Assembly (NCBI RefSeq): GCF_000265365.1
Contig: NC_018011.1
Coordinates: 2,807,501-2,871,500, forward strand
Source: Alistipes finegoldii DSM 17242
GTDB lineage: Bacteria; Bacteroidota; Bacteroidia; Bacteroidales; Rikenellaceae
Reading direction: 5' to 3'
Length of the DNA: 64,000 bases
Shown in pieces: positions 40,621 to 49,093 of this stretch (position 1 is the stretch's first letter; every line of letters begins with the position of its first letter). Under the pieces are notes generated by a model, which was not told where the DNA came from, did not search any database, and worked only from the letters and a program-made list of their open reading frames with translations. The position numbers and the translations under genes were made by a program.

Positions 40621-41628
40621 TCAGAACAGCAGGGTGTCGCTTCCGCCGGGCGGAGTGAATCCCATGTGGCGGTACGCCAGTTCGGTGGCTTCGCGGCCGC
40701 GGGGCGTGCGTTTGAGGAAGCCTTCCTTGATCAGGAACGGCTCGTAAACCTCCTCGATCGTTCCGGCGTCCTCGCCCACGGCGGTGGCGATGGTGTTCAG
40801 TCCTACGGGACCGCCGCCGAACTTTTCGATGATCGTTCCGAGAATCTTGTTGTCCATCTGATCGAGTCCGCGCGAGTCTATGTTGAGCGCCGCGAGTCCG
40901 ATCTGCGTGATTTCGAGGTCGATGTGCCCTTCGCCCTTGACCATGGCGAAGTCGCGCACCCGGCGCAGCAGCGCGTTGGCGATTCGGGGCGTGCCGCGCG
41001 AGCGGAGCGCCACCTCGTGCGCCGCGTCGTCGTCGATCGAGACGTCCAGAATGCGCGCCGAGCGTTTGACGATGCCGGCCAGCACCGGAGCGTCGTAGTA
41101 TTCCAGATGACACTGGATGCCGAAGCGCGCCCGCAGGGGCGAGGTCAGCAGGCCGCTGCGCGTGGTGGCGCCTATGAGCGTGAAGGGCGCCAGCTCGATT
41201 TGGATCGAACGCGCCGAAGGGCCTTTGTCGAGTACGATGTCGATTTTGTAATCCTCCATGGCCGAGTAGAGATACTCCTCGACGATCGGACTGAGCCGGT
41301 GGATTTCGTCGATGAAGAGCACGTCGCCCGGATTGAGACTCGTGAGCAGCCCCGCCAGATCGCCCGGCTTGTCCAATACGGGACCCGACGTGACGCGCAG
41401 CTGCGCGTTCATCTCGTTGGAGATGATGTTGGCGAGGGTCGTTTTTCCCAGTCCCGGAGGGCCGTGCAGCAGTACGTGGTCGAGCGAGTCGCCGCGCATG
41501 AGCGCCGCCTTGATGAAGATGCGGAGATTATCGACGATTTTATCCTGCCCGGAGAAGGTTTCCAACTCCTGCGGGCGGATCTTGTTTTCGAATTCGAGAT
41601 CGCTCTCGGTGTTGCGTACGATAGACAT
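40621..41628 (-). CDS. ruvB: Holliday junction branch migration helicase subunit RuvB
   Basis: A 335-residue AAA+ ATPase. Walker A is GPPGLGKTT (about 55-63), Walker B is FIDEIHRL, sensor 1 is GATTRSG and the arginine finger region is SPLRARFG. The C-terminal winged helix follows (FLKRTPRGREAT). It drives branch migration together with RuvA, which is not in the window. A TTTG-N20-TATCTTTG promoter ends only 4 nt before the start codon. Confidence 0.97.
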   Translation of the reverse strand: MSIVRNTESDLEFENKIRPQELETFSGQDKIVDNLRIFIKAALMRGDSLDHVLLHGPPGLGKTTLANIISNEMNAQLRVTSGPVLDKPGDLAGLLTSLNPGDVLFIDEIHRLSPIVEEYLYSAMEDYKIDIVLDKGPSARSIQIELAPFTLIGATTRSGLLTSPLRARFGIQCHLEYYDAPVLAGIVKRSARILDVSIDDDAAHEVALRSRGTPRIANALLRRVRDFAMVKGEGHIDLEITQIGLAALNIDSRGLDQMDNKILGTIIEKFGGGPVGLNTIATAVGEDAGTIEEVYEPFLIKEGFLKRTPRGREATELAYRHMGFTPPGGSDTLLF

Positions 41629-41632
41629 GATG

Positions 41633-41664
41633 CAAAGATAGCATATGCCGCGGCTAAAAACAAA
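41633..41664 (-). promoter_or_regulatory. ruvB promoter, 4 nt from the start codon
   Basis: On the minus strand TTTG (41661-41664), 20 nt, TATCTTTG (41633-41640), then CATC and the ATG at 41628. The mRNA is expected to be leaderless. Confidence 0.75.
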
Positions 41665-41745
41665 TTTATTTGCGGCGCGCCGGAAGGCCCGGTTTTGGCC
41701 TGAAAGGATGGAGTGTTGCGGGGTTTTCGCGGCAAGACAAAAAAA

Positions 41746-41772
41746 TCCGGCCCGCAGATTCTGCGGGCCGGA
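41746..41772 (-). terminator. Terminator after the NigD-like gene
   Basis: TCCGGCCCGCAG pairs perfectly with CTGCGGGCCGGA around ATT, followed on the minus strand by six T. Confidence 0.9.
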
Positions 41773-41793
41773 GCGATCATGTTTCGGGAGTGG

Positions 41794-42489
41794 CTACTTC
41801 TCCTTCGACATGTTGATCTGAAGATATATTACGCCGTTCTGACGGGTGTTCATGCGCAGGATGACACCGCTCATGCCTTCGAGGTCCTCCTTGAACTGAT
41901 CCAGTTTGAACGAGACGTAACGGTCGTCGTAGCTGTATCCTCCGCTGGTGTCGGTTCCGGCGTCGTGACGCAGTTCGAGGTTGAGGTATCCCTCTTTCTT
42001 GTTGTCGGGGTCGATCTGCGTGAAGTCGTTGCGCACGAGCAGGAATTTATGCTTCGAGAGGTCCGAAGCGTTGAATCCGATTCCCACGTTGAGCCAGTTG
42101 GCGTTCATGCTGCTGCCGAAATAGCTGGTTTGCGCGTCGGGTAGTTCCTCCACCTCTTCCTGCGTGGTCACGATTTTGGTCTCTCCCGTGTAGATGTTCC
42201 GCGCGTCGTAAAGCGCGATGTTGTAATCGTAACCCTCGACTCCCGTTTTCAGCAGGTTGAAGAAGATGATGACGCGCTGGTCGTCTTCGGGCTTGTAGCC
42301 GGCTACGCGCGATTTGTCGCTCGGATAGACGGTTTTATTGTCGTCCAGCACGAAGTAGTAATCGTTGCTGTTGAGCGTCTCTGCCGAGGCGAATGCCCAG
42401 CTGCTCGCGTAATCCCCGTCCGAGTCGTTGCAGGAGGAGAAGAATACTGCGGTCAGGACCGCAAACGTGATAAATCCGAATCTTTTCAT
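41794..42489 (-). CDS. NigD-like lipoprotein
   Basis: A 231-residue lipoprotein with the lipobox cysteine near residue 20 (FFSSCND) and an acidic start to the mature part. The first strand-rich domain (YYFVLDDNKTVYPS, RVIIFFNLLK) and the C-terminal domain (KEGYLNLELRHD, YVSFKLDQFK) match the NigD-like family, which is found near Bacteroidota bacteriocin-like nig operons and elsewhere. It is probably on the cell surface or in the periplasm. The function is unknown. It diverges from the sigma factor gene. Confidence 0.82.
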   Translation of the reverse strand: MKRFGFITFAVLTAVFFSSCNDSDGDYASSWAFASAETLNSNDYYFVLDDNKTVYPSDKSRVAGYKPEDDQRVIIFFNLLKTGVEGYDYNIALYDARNIYTGETKIVTTQEEVEELPDAQTSYFGSSMNANWLNVGIGFNASDLSKHKFLLVRNDFTQIDPDNKKEGYLNLELRHDAGTDTSGGYSYDDRYVSFKLDQFKEDLEGMSGVILRMNTRQNGVIYLQINMSKEK

Positions 42490-42625
42490 ATTTTTATACT
42501 ATTTTTGTATTATCTTTCATGTCAGTAAACGTATTCTGGAGGATAATACTGCATGCGGATTAAAATTTTTTTTGATCCCGTGCAGTCTTTTGGTCTTTAT
42601 ACCATTTATAAGAGGGAACGCAAAT

Positions 42626-43180
42626 ATGGAAATGGAGGAACAGATACTGGCCGAAGGGTGCAGAGAGGGGGAAGATACGGCCCGGCGTGAGCTGTACGAC
42701 CGCTATGCAGCCCGTTTGCTGGCCGTCTGTCTCCGTTATTCGGGCGACCGGGCTACCGCCGAGGACCTCATGCACGATGCGTTCCTGAAGATATACGGGG
42801 CTTTCGACCGATTCTCCTACCGCGGACCCGGTTCGCTGCGCGCATGGATAGAGCGTATAGCGGTGAATGTGGCGCTCGAATGGCTCCGGAACCGGAATAA
42901 GCTCAACTTCAGGACGCTCGACGAAGGCCGGGCGCTTCCCGACGTTCCCGAACCCGATCCGTCGGAGGTGGCGCGTATTCCGCGCGACGTGCTGATGGAG
43001 TTCGTGGGCGAGCTGCCCGACGGTTACCGTACGGTGTTCAACCTTTACTGCATCGAGGGGTATTCGCACCGCGATATCGCGCAGATGCTGGGGATCAACG
43101 AAAAAAGTTCCTCGTCGCAGTTGTTCCGGGCGCGGACGCTGCTGGCCCGCAGGATTGCGGCGTATATGGAGACACATTAG
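42626..43180 (+). CDS. ECF-type RNA polymerase sigma factor
   Basis: A 184-residue sigma-70 family protein. Region 2 is visible as YDRYAARLLAVCLRYSGDRATAEDLMHDAF (in pieces), and region 4 as LPDGYRTVFNLYCIEGYSHR with the HTH IAQMLGINEKSSSSQLFRAR. The ATG at 42626 was chosen because it starts the conserved domain. The longer upstream frame runs through promoter-like A+T-rich sequence. TATTTTTG at 42500-42507 or TATCTTTC at 42511-42518 could be its promoter, giving a leader of about 110 nt. The partner gene follows after 3 nt. Confidence 0.92.
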   Translation: MEMEEQILAEGCREGEDTARRELYDRYAARLLAVCLRYSGDRATAEDLMHDAFLKIYGAFDRFSYRGPGSLRAWIERIAVNVALEWLRNRNKLNFRTLDEGRALPDVPEPDPSEVARIPRDVLMEFVGELPDGYRTVFNLYCIEGYSHRDIAQMLGINEKSSSSQLFRARTLLARRIAAYMETH

Positions 43181-43183
43181 ATT

Positions 43184-44476
43184 ATGAAACAAAATAAAGA
43201 CTGGACAGATGTAATGCGGAGCGCGCTCCGGGACGCTGAGGTAACACCCCCGGCCGACGGATGGGCGCGTCTGGAGCGGGAGCTGAAAACTCCGGCGCCC
43301 CGGATTTCCGTATTGCGCAGATATTGGCCGCGGATTGCTGCTGCTGCCGTGCTGATTTTTGTCGGAGGCGGGGAACTGCTGCTGCATGAAAATCGTAGTT
43401 TGGGGGATAAAGGGTTTGTTATCGCATCGGCAACAGACGGCGGCAGTTCCGCCGCGGACAATCGGACATATCCGGCCGGGGGGATCGGAACGCTCGAAGA
43501 GTCGCTTCGGGCCGTTGTGCCGTCGCAGGAGGCGGTGCAGGCCGAGTCGCTTCCGGGCCGAGAGACCCAAACCCGGCAGGCGGTGCGGGCGGCGTATCCT
43601 GCGACTGCCGTTGCGCGGAACGCTGCGCCGGCGGTCGTGGCGGTTGATGTGACGGACTCCCGGCCGCAACCCGTTCCGGAGAATGAAGCTGCCGCAACTT
43701 TGCGATCGGAAGAAACGATCGCGCAGAAACAGGCCGCCGCAGAGACTTCCGGCGTGCAGGAACGGACGGCTCCGAAAGAAAACGCTGCATCGGCGAGGAC
43801 CTATCCGAGCACCACTTCTTATTACGGCGACCAGATCGCCTTCGAGCAGCCGAAATCCCGCAGGCGGACTTCCGTGTCGCTCTTTGCGGCAGGCAGCGTG
43901 ACGGGCGGGGGAACCGTGTCGGCGGGGCCCGGCCCCGGCATGATGATGTCCGACGCTCCGGTAGGCGGCGGCGCCGGCACGATGGCCCAGCTGAAATACA
44001 ATTACGACGATTATTCCTTCAAACATCACCAGCCGCTCAGTTTCGGACTCTCGGTGCGCAAGGAATTCGCGCACGGTCTGTCGCTCGAAAGCGGCGTCAA
44101 TTACACGCTGCTCTGGGCCGACGTCCGCATGAAGTCCAGCCGGCAGGATATCAGTCAGAAACTCCATTTTATCGGCGTGCCGCTGCGTATGAACTGGCAG
44201 TTTCTGGATACGGGGCGCTTCTCGCTGTATGCAGGCGCCGGCGGTATGATCGAGAAGTGCGTCTCCGCAAAATTCGGTTCGAGGGCGATGGACGAGCCGG
44301 GCGTGCAATGGTCCGTGCTGGGCGCCGCGGGCGCGCAGTACGATCTGGGCGGGCTTGTCGGGCTTTATTTCGAGCCTGAAGTCTCCTATTATTTCACGGA
44401 AACCGATCTGCGGACCTCGCGTACCGACTCGCCGCTGGCGCTTACCTTGCGGCTGGGCGTGCGTCTTTCCTTCTGA
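43184..44476 (+). CDS. Membrane-anchored outer membrane barrel protein paired with the sigma factor
   Basis: A 430-residue protein in three parts: a cytosolic segment of about 48 residues (WTDVMRSALRDAEVTPPADG, then WARLERELK), one membrane helix (about 49-67), a long Ala/Gln/Glu/Pro-rich periplasmic linker to about residue 215, and a C-terminal beta-barrel region of about 200 residues ending LGVRLSF. The short cytosolic part followed by one helix resembles an anti-sigma factor, and the gene immediately follows the ECF gene. It may hold the sigma factor at the inner membrane and sense the outer membrane in one chain. This role is an inference. Confidence 0.75.
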   Translation: MKQNKDWTDVMRSALRDAEVTPPADGWARLERELKTPAPRISVLRRYWPRIAAAAVLIFVGGGELLLHENRSLGDKGFVIASATDGGSSAADNRTYPAGGIGTLEESLRAVVPSQEAVQAESLPGRETQTRQAVRAAYPATAVARNAAPAVVAVDVTDSRPQPVPENEAAATLRSEETIAQKQAAAETSGVQERTAPKENAASARTYPSTTSYYGDQIAFEQPKSRRRTSVSLFAAGSVTGGGTVSAGPGPGMMMSDAPVGGGAGTMAQLKYNYDDYSFKHHQPLSFGLSVRKEFAHGLSLESGVNYTLLWADVRMKSSRQDISQKLHFIGVPLRMNWQFLDTGRFSLYAGAGGMIEKCVSAKFGSRAMDEPGVQWSVLGAAGAQYDLGGLVGLYFEPEVSYYFTETDLRTSRTDSPLALTLRLGVRLSF

Positions 44477-44522
44477 CAATCCCTCTGAAACAAGCTTTTG
44501 CAGTGCCTTTCGGGCACGAAAT

Positions 44523-44571
44523 ACGACCGGAAAAGTCCGTATCTTCTGTTGCGCGGACTTTTTTCGGTCGT
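44523..44571 (+). terminator. Terminator after the sigma/barrel operon
   Basis: ACGACCGG-AAAAGTCCG pairs with CGGACTTTTTT-CGGTCGT, with a small bulge and a 14-nt loop. Confidence 0.7.
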
Positions 44572-44681
44572 GTCTGAATGTGCTATTAAAAAGCTTAATT
44601 GTGCTATTTTCTATTGTCTAATGGAAATTTGTTATTATTTTTGTTGAATAATAGATTGTGACTGGAGTTGAATAAAAAAAA

Positions 44682-44709
44682 CACAAGTGCTTGAATCTCT
44701 GCACTTGTG
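44682..44709 (-). terminator. Terminator of the tRNA-Arg gene
   Basis: CACAAGTGC and GCACTTGTG with a 10-nt loop, followed on the minus strand by eight T. Confidence 0.88.
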
Positions 44710-44714
44710 CTTTG

Positions 44715-44786
44715 TAGTCCCGACGGGAATCGAACCCATATCGTAAGAACCGGAATCTTATATTCTATCCATTGAACTACGGGACC
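44715..44786 (-). tRNA. tRNA-Arg, anticodon CCG
   Basis: A 72-nt cloverleaf. The acceptor stem is GGTCCCG with CGGGACT, the D arm GTTC...GAAT, the anticodon arm TAAGA-TTCCGGT-TCTTA gives anticodon CCG for codon CGG, and the T arm is ATGGG-TTCGATT-CCCGT. The discriminator base is A and CCA is not encoded. A strong terminator follows within 10 nt. A CATCTTTG box (44794-44801 on the minus strand) just upstream may be its promoter. Confidence 0.95.
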
Positions 44787-44830
44787 GGGAGTGCAAAGAT
44801 GCAAATTTTTTTTTAATTATTGCTAAAAAA

Positions 44831-45460
44831 ATGCGAGAAAAGCAGAATAATTGGCAAAGAATCGAGGCCGTAATCAAGTGGGCGAACATGTCGACCAACT
44901 ATTTTGCGCGTTATATCGGGTTGGCCCGCGGGGAAAACCTTTATCAGATCAAACGTGGCAACAACGGCATATCACTCGATGTCGCCGACCGAATCGTCTC
45001 TAAATTTCCTCAGGTGGACAAGTTGTGGCTGCTGACGGGCGAAGGACAGATGTTCTCCGACGAAAAGCTGCGCGGCGTGCAGATACCTTTTTATAATGTG
45101 GATGTCGAACAGGCCGTCGCCCATGTCGCGCACCTCGAAGCCGAGAGCAGCCTGATGGTGCCGCAGGCCGGGCAGTGCGATCTGGCGATGTGCTACATGG
45201 GACGCGCCATGGGACCCGCGCTGCCGCCCGGTGCGGTGGTCCTGCTGAAAGCCGTGGACCCGGATGCGATTATTCCGGGGGGCGAATATGTGATTGTCAG
45301 CCGAAAAATTGTAACTTTGCGGATAGTTCGGCTCTCCGACGGGGACGATAAACTCCGTCTGGTGGCCGGAGACAAAGAGAATTATGACGACATAATTCTG
45401 AATGTCAGCGACATAAAGTCGGTCTACAAGGTAAAAGGCAAGTTGATAATTAACAGTTGA
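44831..45460 (+). CDS. HTH regulator with an S24/LexA-like domain lacking the catalytic residues
   Basis: A 209-residue regulator. An N-terminal HTH (MSTNYFARYIGLARGENLYQ, residues 20-39, then the recognition region ISLDVADRIVSKFP) precedes a C-terminal S24 peptidase fold. In LexA and CI the motif is GDSM with the nucleophile Ser. Here it reads GRAM (Ser to Ala), and the general-base Lys region reads VTLRIVRL (Lys to Arg). It should therefore not self-cleave and may be controlled by binding instead. It is the first gene of the operon with ribE, a histidine kinase, lgt, an HU-SPOR protein and GtrA. Confidence 0.82.
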   Translation: MREKQNNWQRIEAVIKWANMSTNYFARYIGLARGENLYQIKRGNNGISLDVADRIVSKFPQVDKLWLLTGEGQMFSDEKLRGVQIPFYNVDVEQAVAHVAHLEAESSLMVPQAGQCDLAMCYMGRAMGPALPPGAVVLLKAVDPDAIIPGGEYVIVSRKIVTLRIVRLSDGDDKLRLVAGDKENYDDIILNVSDIKSVYKVKGKLIINS

Positions 45461-45465
45461 GAAGT

Positions 45466-46062
45466 ATGTTTTCAGGTATCGTGGAACGCATGGGGGAGGT
45501 CGTGGAGATCCGCACCGACCGTCAGAACAAGGATTTTACGCTTCGCGCGGACTTCTGCAAAGAGCTGAAAATCGATCAGAGCATAGCACATAACGGCGTA
45601 TGTTTGACAGTTGTGGACATCCGCGACGACACCTATACCGTTACCGCGATGAAGGAGACGCTCGACAAAAGCAACCTCGGCCTGCTGAAGACGGGCGATC
45701 TGGTGAACCTCGAACGCTCGATGAAACCCGATGCGCTGCTCGACGGCCACATCGTGCAGGGGCACGTCGATCAGACGGCCGTCTGCACCGCGAAGGAAGA
45801 CGCCGACGGCAGCTGGTACTTCACTTTCGAATACCAACCGCAGGGCGGCGGTCTCTGCACCGTGGAGAAAGGCTCGGTGACGGTGAACGGCGTGAGCCTG
45901 ACGGTCTGCGATTCGAAGGAATCCAGCTTCCGCGTGGCGATCATTCCCTATACGTTCGAGCATACGAACTTCTGCCGCATCGAAGTCGGCTCGGTCGTAA
46001 ACCTCGAATTCGATATCGTGGGCAAATACATCGCCCGTCTCATGCAACAATATACGAAGTAG
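45466..46062 (+). CDS. ribE: Riboflavin synthase, alpha chain
   Basis: A 198-residue riboflavin synthase with two lumazine-binding repeats. The N-terminus MFSGIVERMG is diagnostic, SIAHNGVCLTV and GSVTVNGVSLTV are the matching motifs of the two halves, and GHIVQGHVD joins them. It dismutates two 6,7-dimethyl-8-ribityllumazine molecules into riboflavin. No FMN riboswitch is seen. Its ATG comes 5 nt after the regulator's stop. Confidence 0.96.
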   Translation: MFSGIVERMGEVVEIRTDRQNKDFTLRADFCKELKIDQSIAHNGVCLTVVDIRDDTYTVTAMKETLDKSNLGLLKTGDLVNLERSMKPDALLDGHIVQGHVDQTAVCTAKEDADGSWYFTFEYQPQGGGLCTVEKGSVTVNGVSLTVCDSKESSFRVAIIPYTFEHTNFCRIEVGSVVNLEFDIVGKYIARLMQQYTK

Positions 46063-46064
46063 CT

Positions 46065-47114
46065 ATGGTGTATATTAAAACAAAGGAGGGGGCGTCGCTT
46101 CTGGTCGCACTCCTCGCTGCGGTCATCGTCGCCGTGACGACGACCCTGCTCGATGTGGTCTGGTGGATGACGCTCTGCGCCGCCGCCGGCGTTTTCGTCG
46201 TCATGGCTCTCGTGGCGCTGTTCATCATCCGCAAGTACGTGGCCTACAAGCTCAAGCCGATTTATTCGATCGTCCTTTCGCGCGACGTGCACACCAACGA
46301 GATTTTTTCGGAGCTGAAGGACAAGCACGTCGAGAATATCGGCGAGGAGCTTACGGCGTGGGCCGATACCAACGACAAGGAGATCGCCCGCCTGAAGGAG
46401 ACCGAGCAGTTCCGCAAACAGTACCTCGGCAATGTGGCGCATGAGCTGAAAACCCCGATCTTCAATATTCAGGGATATATCTCGACGCTGCTGGACGGCG
46501 GACTGGAGGACGAGCTGATCAACCGCAAATACCTCGAACGGGCCGAAAAGAGCATCGACCGCCTGATCAACATCGTGAACGACCTCGATACGATCTCCAA
46601 ACTCGAAAGCAACATGAACCGCCTGAAGATGGAGCGGTTCGACATCGTTGCGCTGACCAAGGAGATCGCCGAGCAGGCCGAGATGGAGGCCGACAAAAAG
46701 GGGATCAAGATTTCGGTCAAAGGGGCCGAAAACCTGCCGTCGCCTTTCTGGGTGCTGGCCGACAAGCACTATATCGGTCAGGTGATGGTAAACCTGATCA
46801 TCAATTCGATCCGTTACGGCAAGGAGGGCGGACAGACGCGCGTCCATTTCCGCGACATGCTCGACAAAATCCTGATCGAAGTCGAGGACAACGGTTCGGG
46901 CATCGGCAAGGAGGACCTGCCGCGCGTTTTCGAACGTTTCTACCGCACGGACAAGGGCCGTTCGCGCGAGCAGGGCGGCACGGGACTCGGTCTGGCCATC
47001 GTGAAACATATCGTCGAGGCGCACGGCGAGCGTATCACCGTCCGCAGCGAACTGGGCGTGGGAAGCACTTTCTCGTTCACGCTCAAGAAAGTAAATCTGC
47101 AGGACATCAAATAA
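46065..47114 (+). CDS. Sensor histidine kinase without an adjacent response regulator
   Basis: A 349-residue kinase with two membrane helices at about 8-28 and 32-52 and almost no periplasmic loop between them. It then has a linker, the H box NVAHELKTP (phospho-acceptor His126), the N box NLIINSIRYG and the G boxes VEDNGSGIG and GGTGLGLAIVKHIVEAHG. The pattern resembles PhoR. With so small an external part, the signal probably comes from the membrane or from partner proteins. No response regulator lies in the window. It follows ribE by 2 nt. Confidence 0.92.
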   Translation: MVYIKTKEGASLLVALLAAVIVAVTTTLLDVVWWMTLCAAAGVFVVMALVALFIIRKYVAYKLKPIYSIVLSRDVHTNEIFSELKDKHVENIGEELTAWADTNDKEIARLKETEQFRKQYLGNVAHELKTPIFNIQGYISTLLDGGLEDELINRKYLERAEKSIDRLINIVNDLDTISKLESNMNRLKMERFDIVALTKEIAEQAEMEADKKGIKISVKGAENLPSPFWVLADKHYIGQVMVNLIINSIRYGKEGGQTRVHFRDMLDKILIEVEDNGSGIGKEDLPRVFERFYRTDKGRSREQGGTGLGLAIVKHIVEAHGERITVRSELGVGSTFSFTLKKVNLQDIK

Positions 47115-47147
47115 CGGCAGAAATCCATAGAACCCATTCCAAATAAT

Positions 47148-48017
47148 ATGATACAACCGCTAAGCATCGTCTGGGATTTCAATCCGGTGTTTTTTTCCAT
47201 CGGGTCGCTCGACATCCGTTATTACGGCCTGATGTGGGCGCTGGCAATCCTGATTGGCGCCAAATTCTTCGATAATTTCTGCAAACGCGAGGGACTTCCG
47301 TCGAAAGTCTCCGAGTCTATATTCATATACGGTACGCTGGCGACGATCCTCGGCGCACGTCTGGGGCACTGTCTGTTCTACGACCCGATGGAGTACCTGA
47401 GCAGGCCGTGGACCATCATCACGGGCTTCCGCGACGGCGGCATGGCCAGCCACGGCGCCGCCATCGGCCTGCTGATCGGTCTCTGGCTCTTCTCGCGCAA
47501 GAACAAGCTGCCTTACGTCTGGTCGCTGGACCGCATTATGATCGCGGTGGGTATCGGCGGCGCCGTCGTGCGTCTGGGCAACCTTTTCAATTCGGAGATT
47601 TTCGGCATGGCGACGACTCTGCCGTGGGGTTTCGAGTTCGTCCGCTCGGCCAAATGGGTGAACGAGTTCGCCCCGGCGGCGGTGCATCCGACCCAGATTT
47701 ACGAAGCGCTCTGCTATCTGGCGACGTTCGGTCTGCTCTGCTGGCTCTATTATGCGAAAGACATGGCCCGCCGCCGTCCGGGCATTCTGTTCGGCATCGG
47801 ACTGATCGGCATCTTCCTGACGCGCTTCTTCATCGAGTTCATCAAGACCGAGCAGGAGGCGTTCGAACAGGGATGGCTGCTCGACATGGGACAGTGGCTG
47901 AGCATTCCGTTCATTCTGCTGGGTATCTATATGATTTACCGGGGTGCGACGCAGCCGGAGGTGGTTCCCGTTGTGCCGAAATCCCCGGCTGCAACTGCCA
48001 AAAAGAAGAAAAAATGA
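47148..48017 (+). CDS. lgt: Prolipoprotein diacylglyceryl transferase
   Basis: A 289-residue inner membrane enzyme with about seven helices that attaches diacylglycerol to the lipobox Cys of lipoproteins. Family landmarks include YGLMWALAILIG, ARLGHCLFYDP, the Lgt signature area GMASHGAAIG, and VHPTQIYEAL. The C-terminus has a Pro/Lys tail (PKSPAATAKKKKK). It overlaps the next gene by 4 nt. Several lipoproteins in this window are its substrates in principle. Confidence 0.96.
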   Translation: MIQPLSIVWDFNPVFFSIGSLDIRYYGLMWALAILIGAKFFDNFCKREGLPSKVSESIFIYGTLATILGARLGHCLFYDPMEYLSRPWTIITGFRDGGMASHGAAIGLLIGLWLFSRKNKLPYVWSLDRIMIAVGIGGAVVRLGNLFNSEIFGMATTLPWGFEFVRSAKWVNEFAPAAVHPTQIYEALCYLATFGLLCWLYYAKDMARRRPGILFGIGLIGIFLTRFFIEFIKTEQEAFEQGWLLDMGQWLSIPFILLGIYMIYRGATQPEVVPVVPKSPAATAKKKKK

Positions 48018-49093
48018 GTAATTATCCGATGGTAAACGAGATCAACCGTCTCGTCGGCGACCTGCTCGCCGAGGGCGGAGAGGTGTTCCTGCCGGGTGTG
48101 GGATCGCTCTATACGGAACGCCGCGGCGCGCGGCGCATTTCGCGGCGGAGCGTGTTGCCGCCGAGCCGGGCCGTGTCGTTTACCTCGCAGGAGCGGGGCG
48201 TGTCGCTGGTCGCTGAAATCTCCGGCGCCGTGCAGTGCGACGCCGCCGAAGCGCAGGATGTATACGACCGCTGGCTGGCCCGCACGCTCGAAAACGGCGT
48301 GCTGACGATCGAGGGCGTCGGCGTGCTCAAACTCAAACATTTTACGCCCGATGCGGCGTTTGACAGGCGACTCAATCCGCAGGGGCGTGAGCCGGTGCGG
48401 ATAAAACCCGCCCGCAAGTTCGACTGGGCCTTGTGGATCGGCATCGCGGCGATTTTGGTCGCCCTCGGTTTCGGGGGGTATGAGTTTCTGAAGCTCTATG
48501 ACGAAGGCCCGGAGGAGATCGCGCAGACAACCGGTATTCCGGGACCGGATACAAACGCCGGCGCCGCGCCGGCTGACAGTCCGGCCGCGATTCCGGCTGC
48601 TGCGGATTCCGGTGCGACGACCGGACCGGCGGCATCTGCGTCCGGTGCGGACGCCGCAAAGGCCGCGGGCACGATGGCCGACACTGCATCGGGGACGAAC
48701 GCCGAAACGCGATCGGAACCCGCTGCGTCCGGAGCGAATGCCGGCACTGCCGCCTCGTCGGTTGGCGGTCAGGGGAGTGCTCCTGCCGGGCAGAAGGATG
48801 TTGCCCCGGCGAAACGCCCTGAAACCCGTTCCGCAGGGACGGCCGATGCGCCCGCATCGCTTGTTTCGGGCCGCCGTTATGTCGTGCTGGGAGTGTTCAG
48901 TACGCCCGAAAATGCGGCCCGCGCCGTCGATGCGGCGGCGGAAAAGGATCCTTCGGTGCGCTGCGGAATCTACCGTTTCGGGACGAAATTCATGGTTTCG
49001 CCGTTCGAATCGGCCGATACGGAGGCATGTGCGCTCTTCGTCCGCAATTACAGCGACCGGTTTCCGGGCCTTTGGACCTATACCGCCCGTTGA
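48014..49093 (+). CDS. HU/CCDC81-like and SPOR domain membrane protein
   Basis: A 359-residue protein in four parts. An N-terminal HU-like domain (about 1-110, with GEVFLPGVGSLYTERR and VLTIEGVGVLKL) should be in the cytosol. One membrane helix lies at about 137-157 (ALWIGIAAILVALGFGGYEF). It is followed by about 115 residues of Ala/Gly/Ser/Pro linker, then a C-terminal SPOR domain (RYVVLGVFSTPENAARAVDA, VSPFESADTEACALFV) that would bind denuded peptidoglycan at the septum. It thus links a DNA-binding-type fold to the cell wall. It overlaps lgt and GtrA at ATGA and TGATG junctions. Confidence 0.85.
   Translation: MSNYPMVNEINRLVGDLLAEGGEVFLPGVGSLYTERRGARRISRRSVLPPSRAVSFTSQERGVSLVAEISGAVQCDAAEAQDVYDRWLARTLENGVLTIEGVGVLKLKHFTPDAAFDRRLNPQGREPVRIKPARKFDWALWIGIAAILVALGFGGYEFLKLYDEGPEEIAQTTGIPGPDTNAGAAPADSPAAIPAAADSGATTGPAASASGADAAKAAGTMADTASGTNAETRSEPAASGANAGTAASSVGGQGSAPAGQKDVAPAKRPETRSAGTADAPASLVSGRRYVVLGVFSTPENAARAVDAAAEKDPSVRCGIYRFGTKFMVSPFESADTEACALFVRNYSDRFPGLWTYTAR

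Noticed and set aside
45430..45470. FMN riboswitch before ribE
   Set aside because: There are only 5 nt between the regulator stop and ribE, and no conserved aptamer elements are visible.
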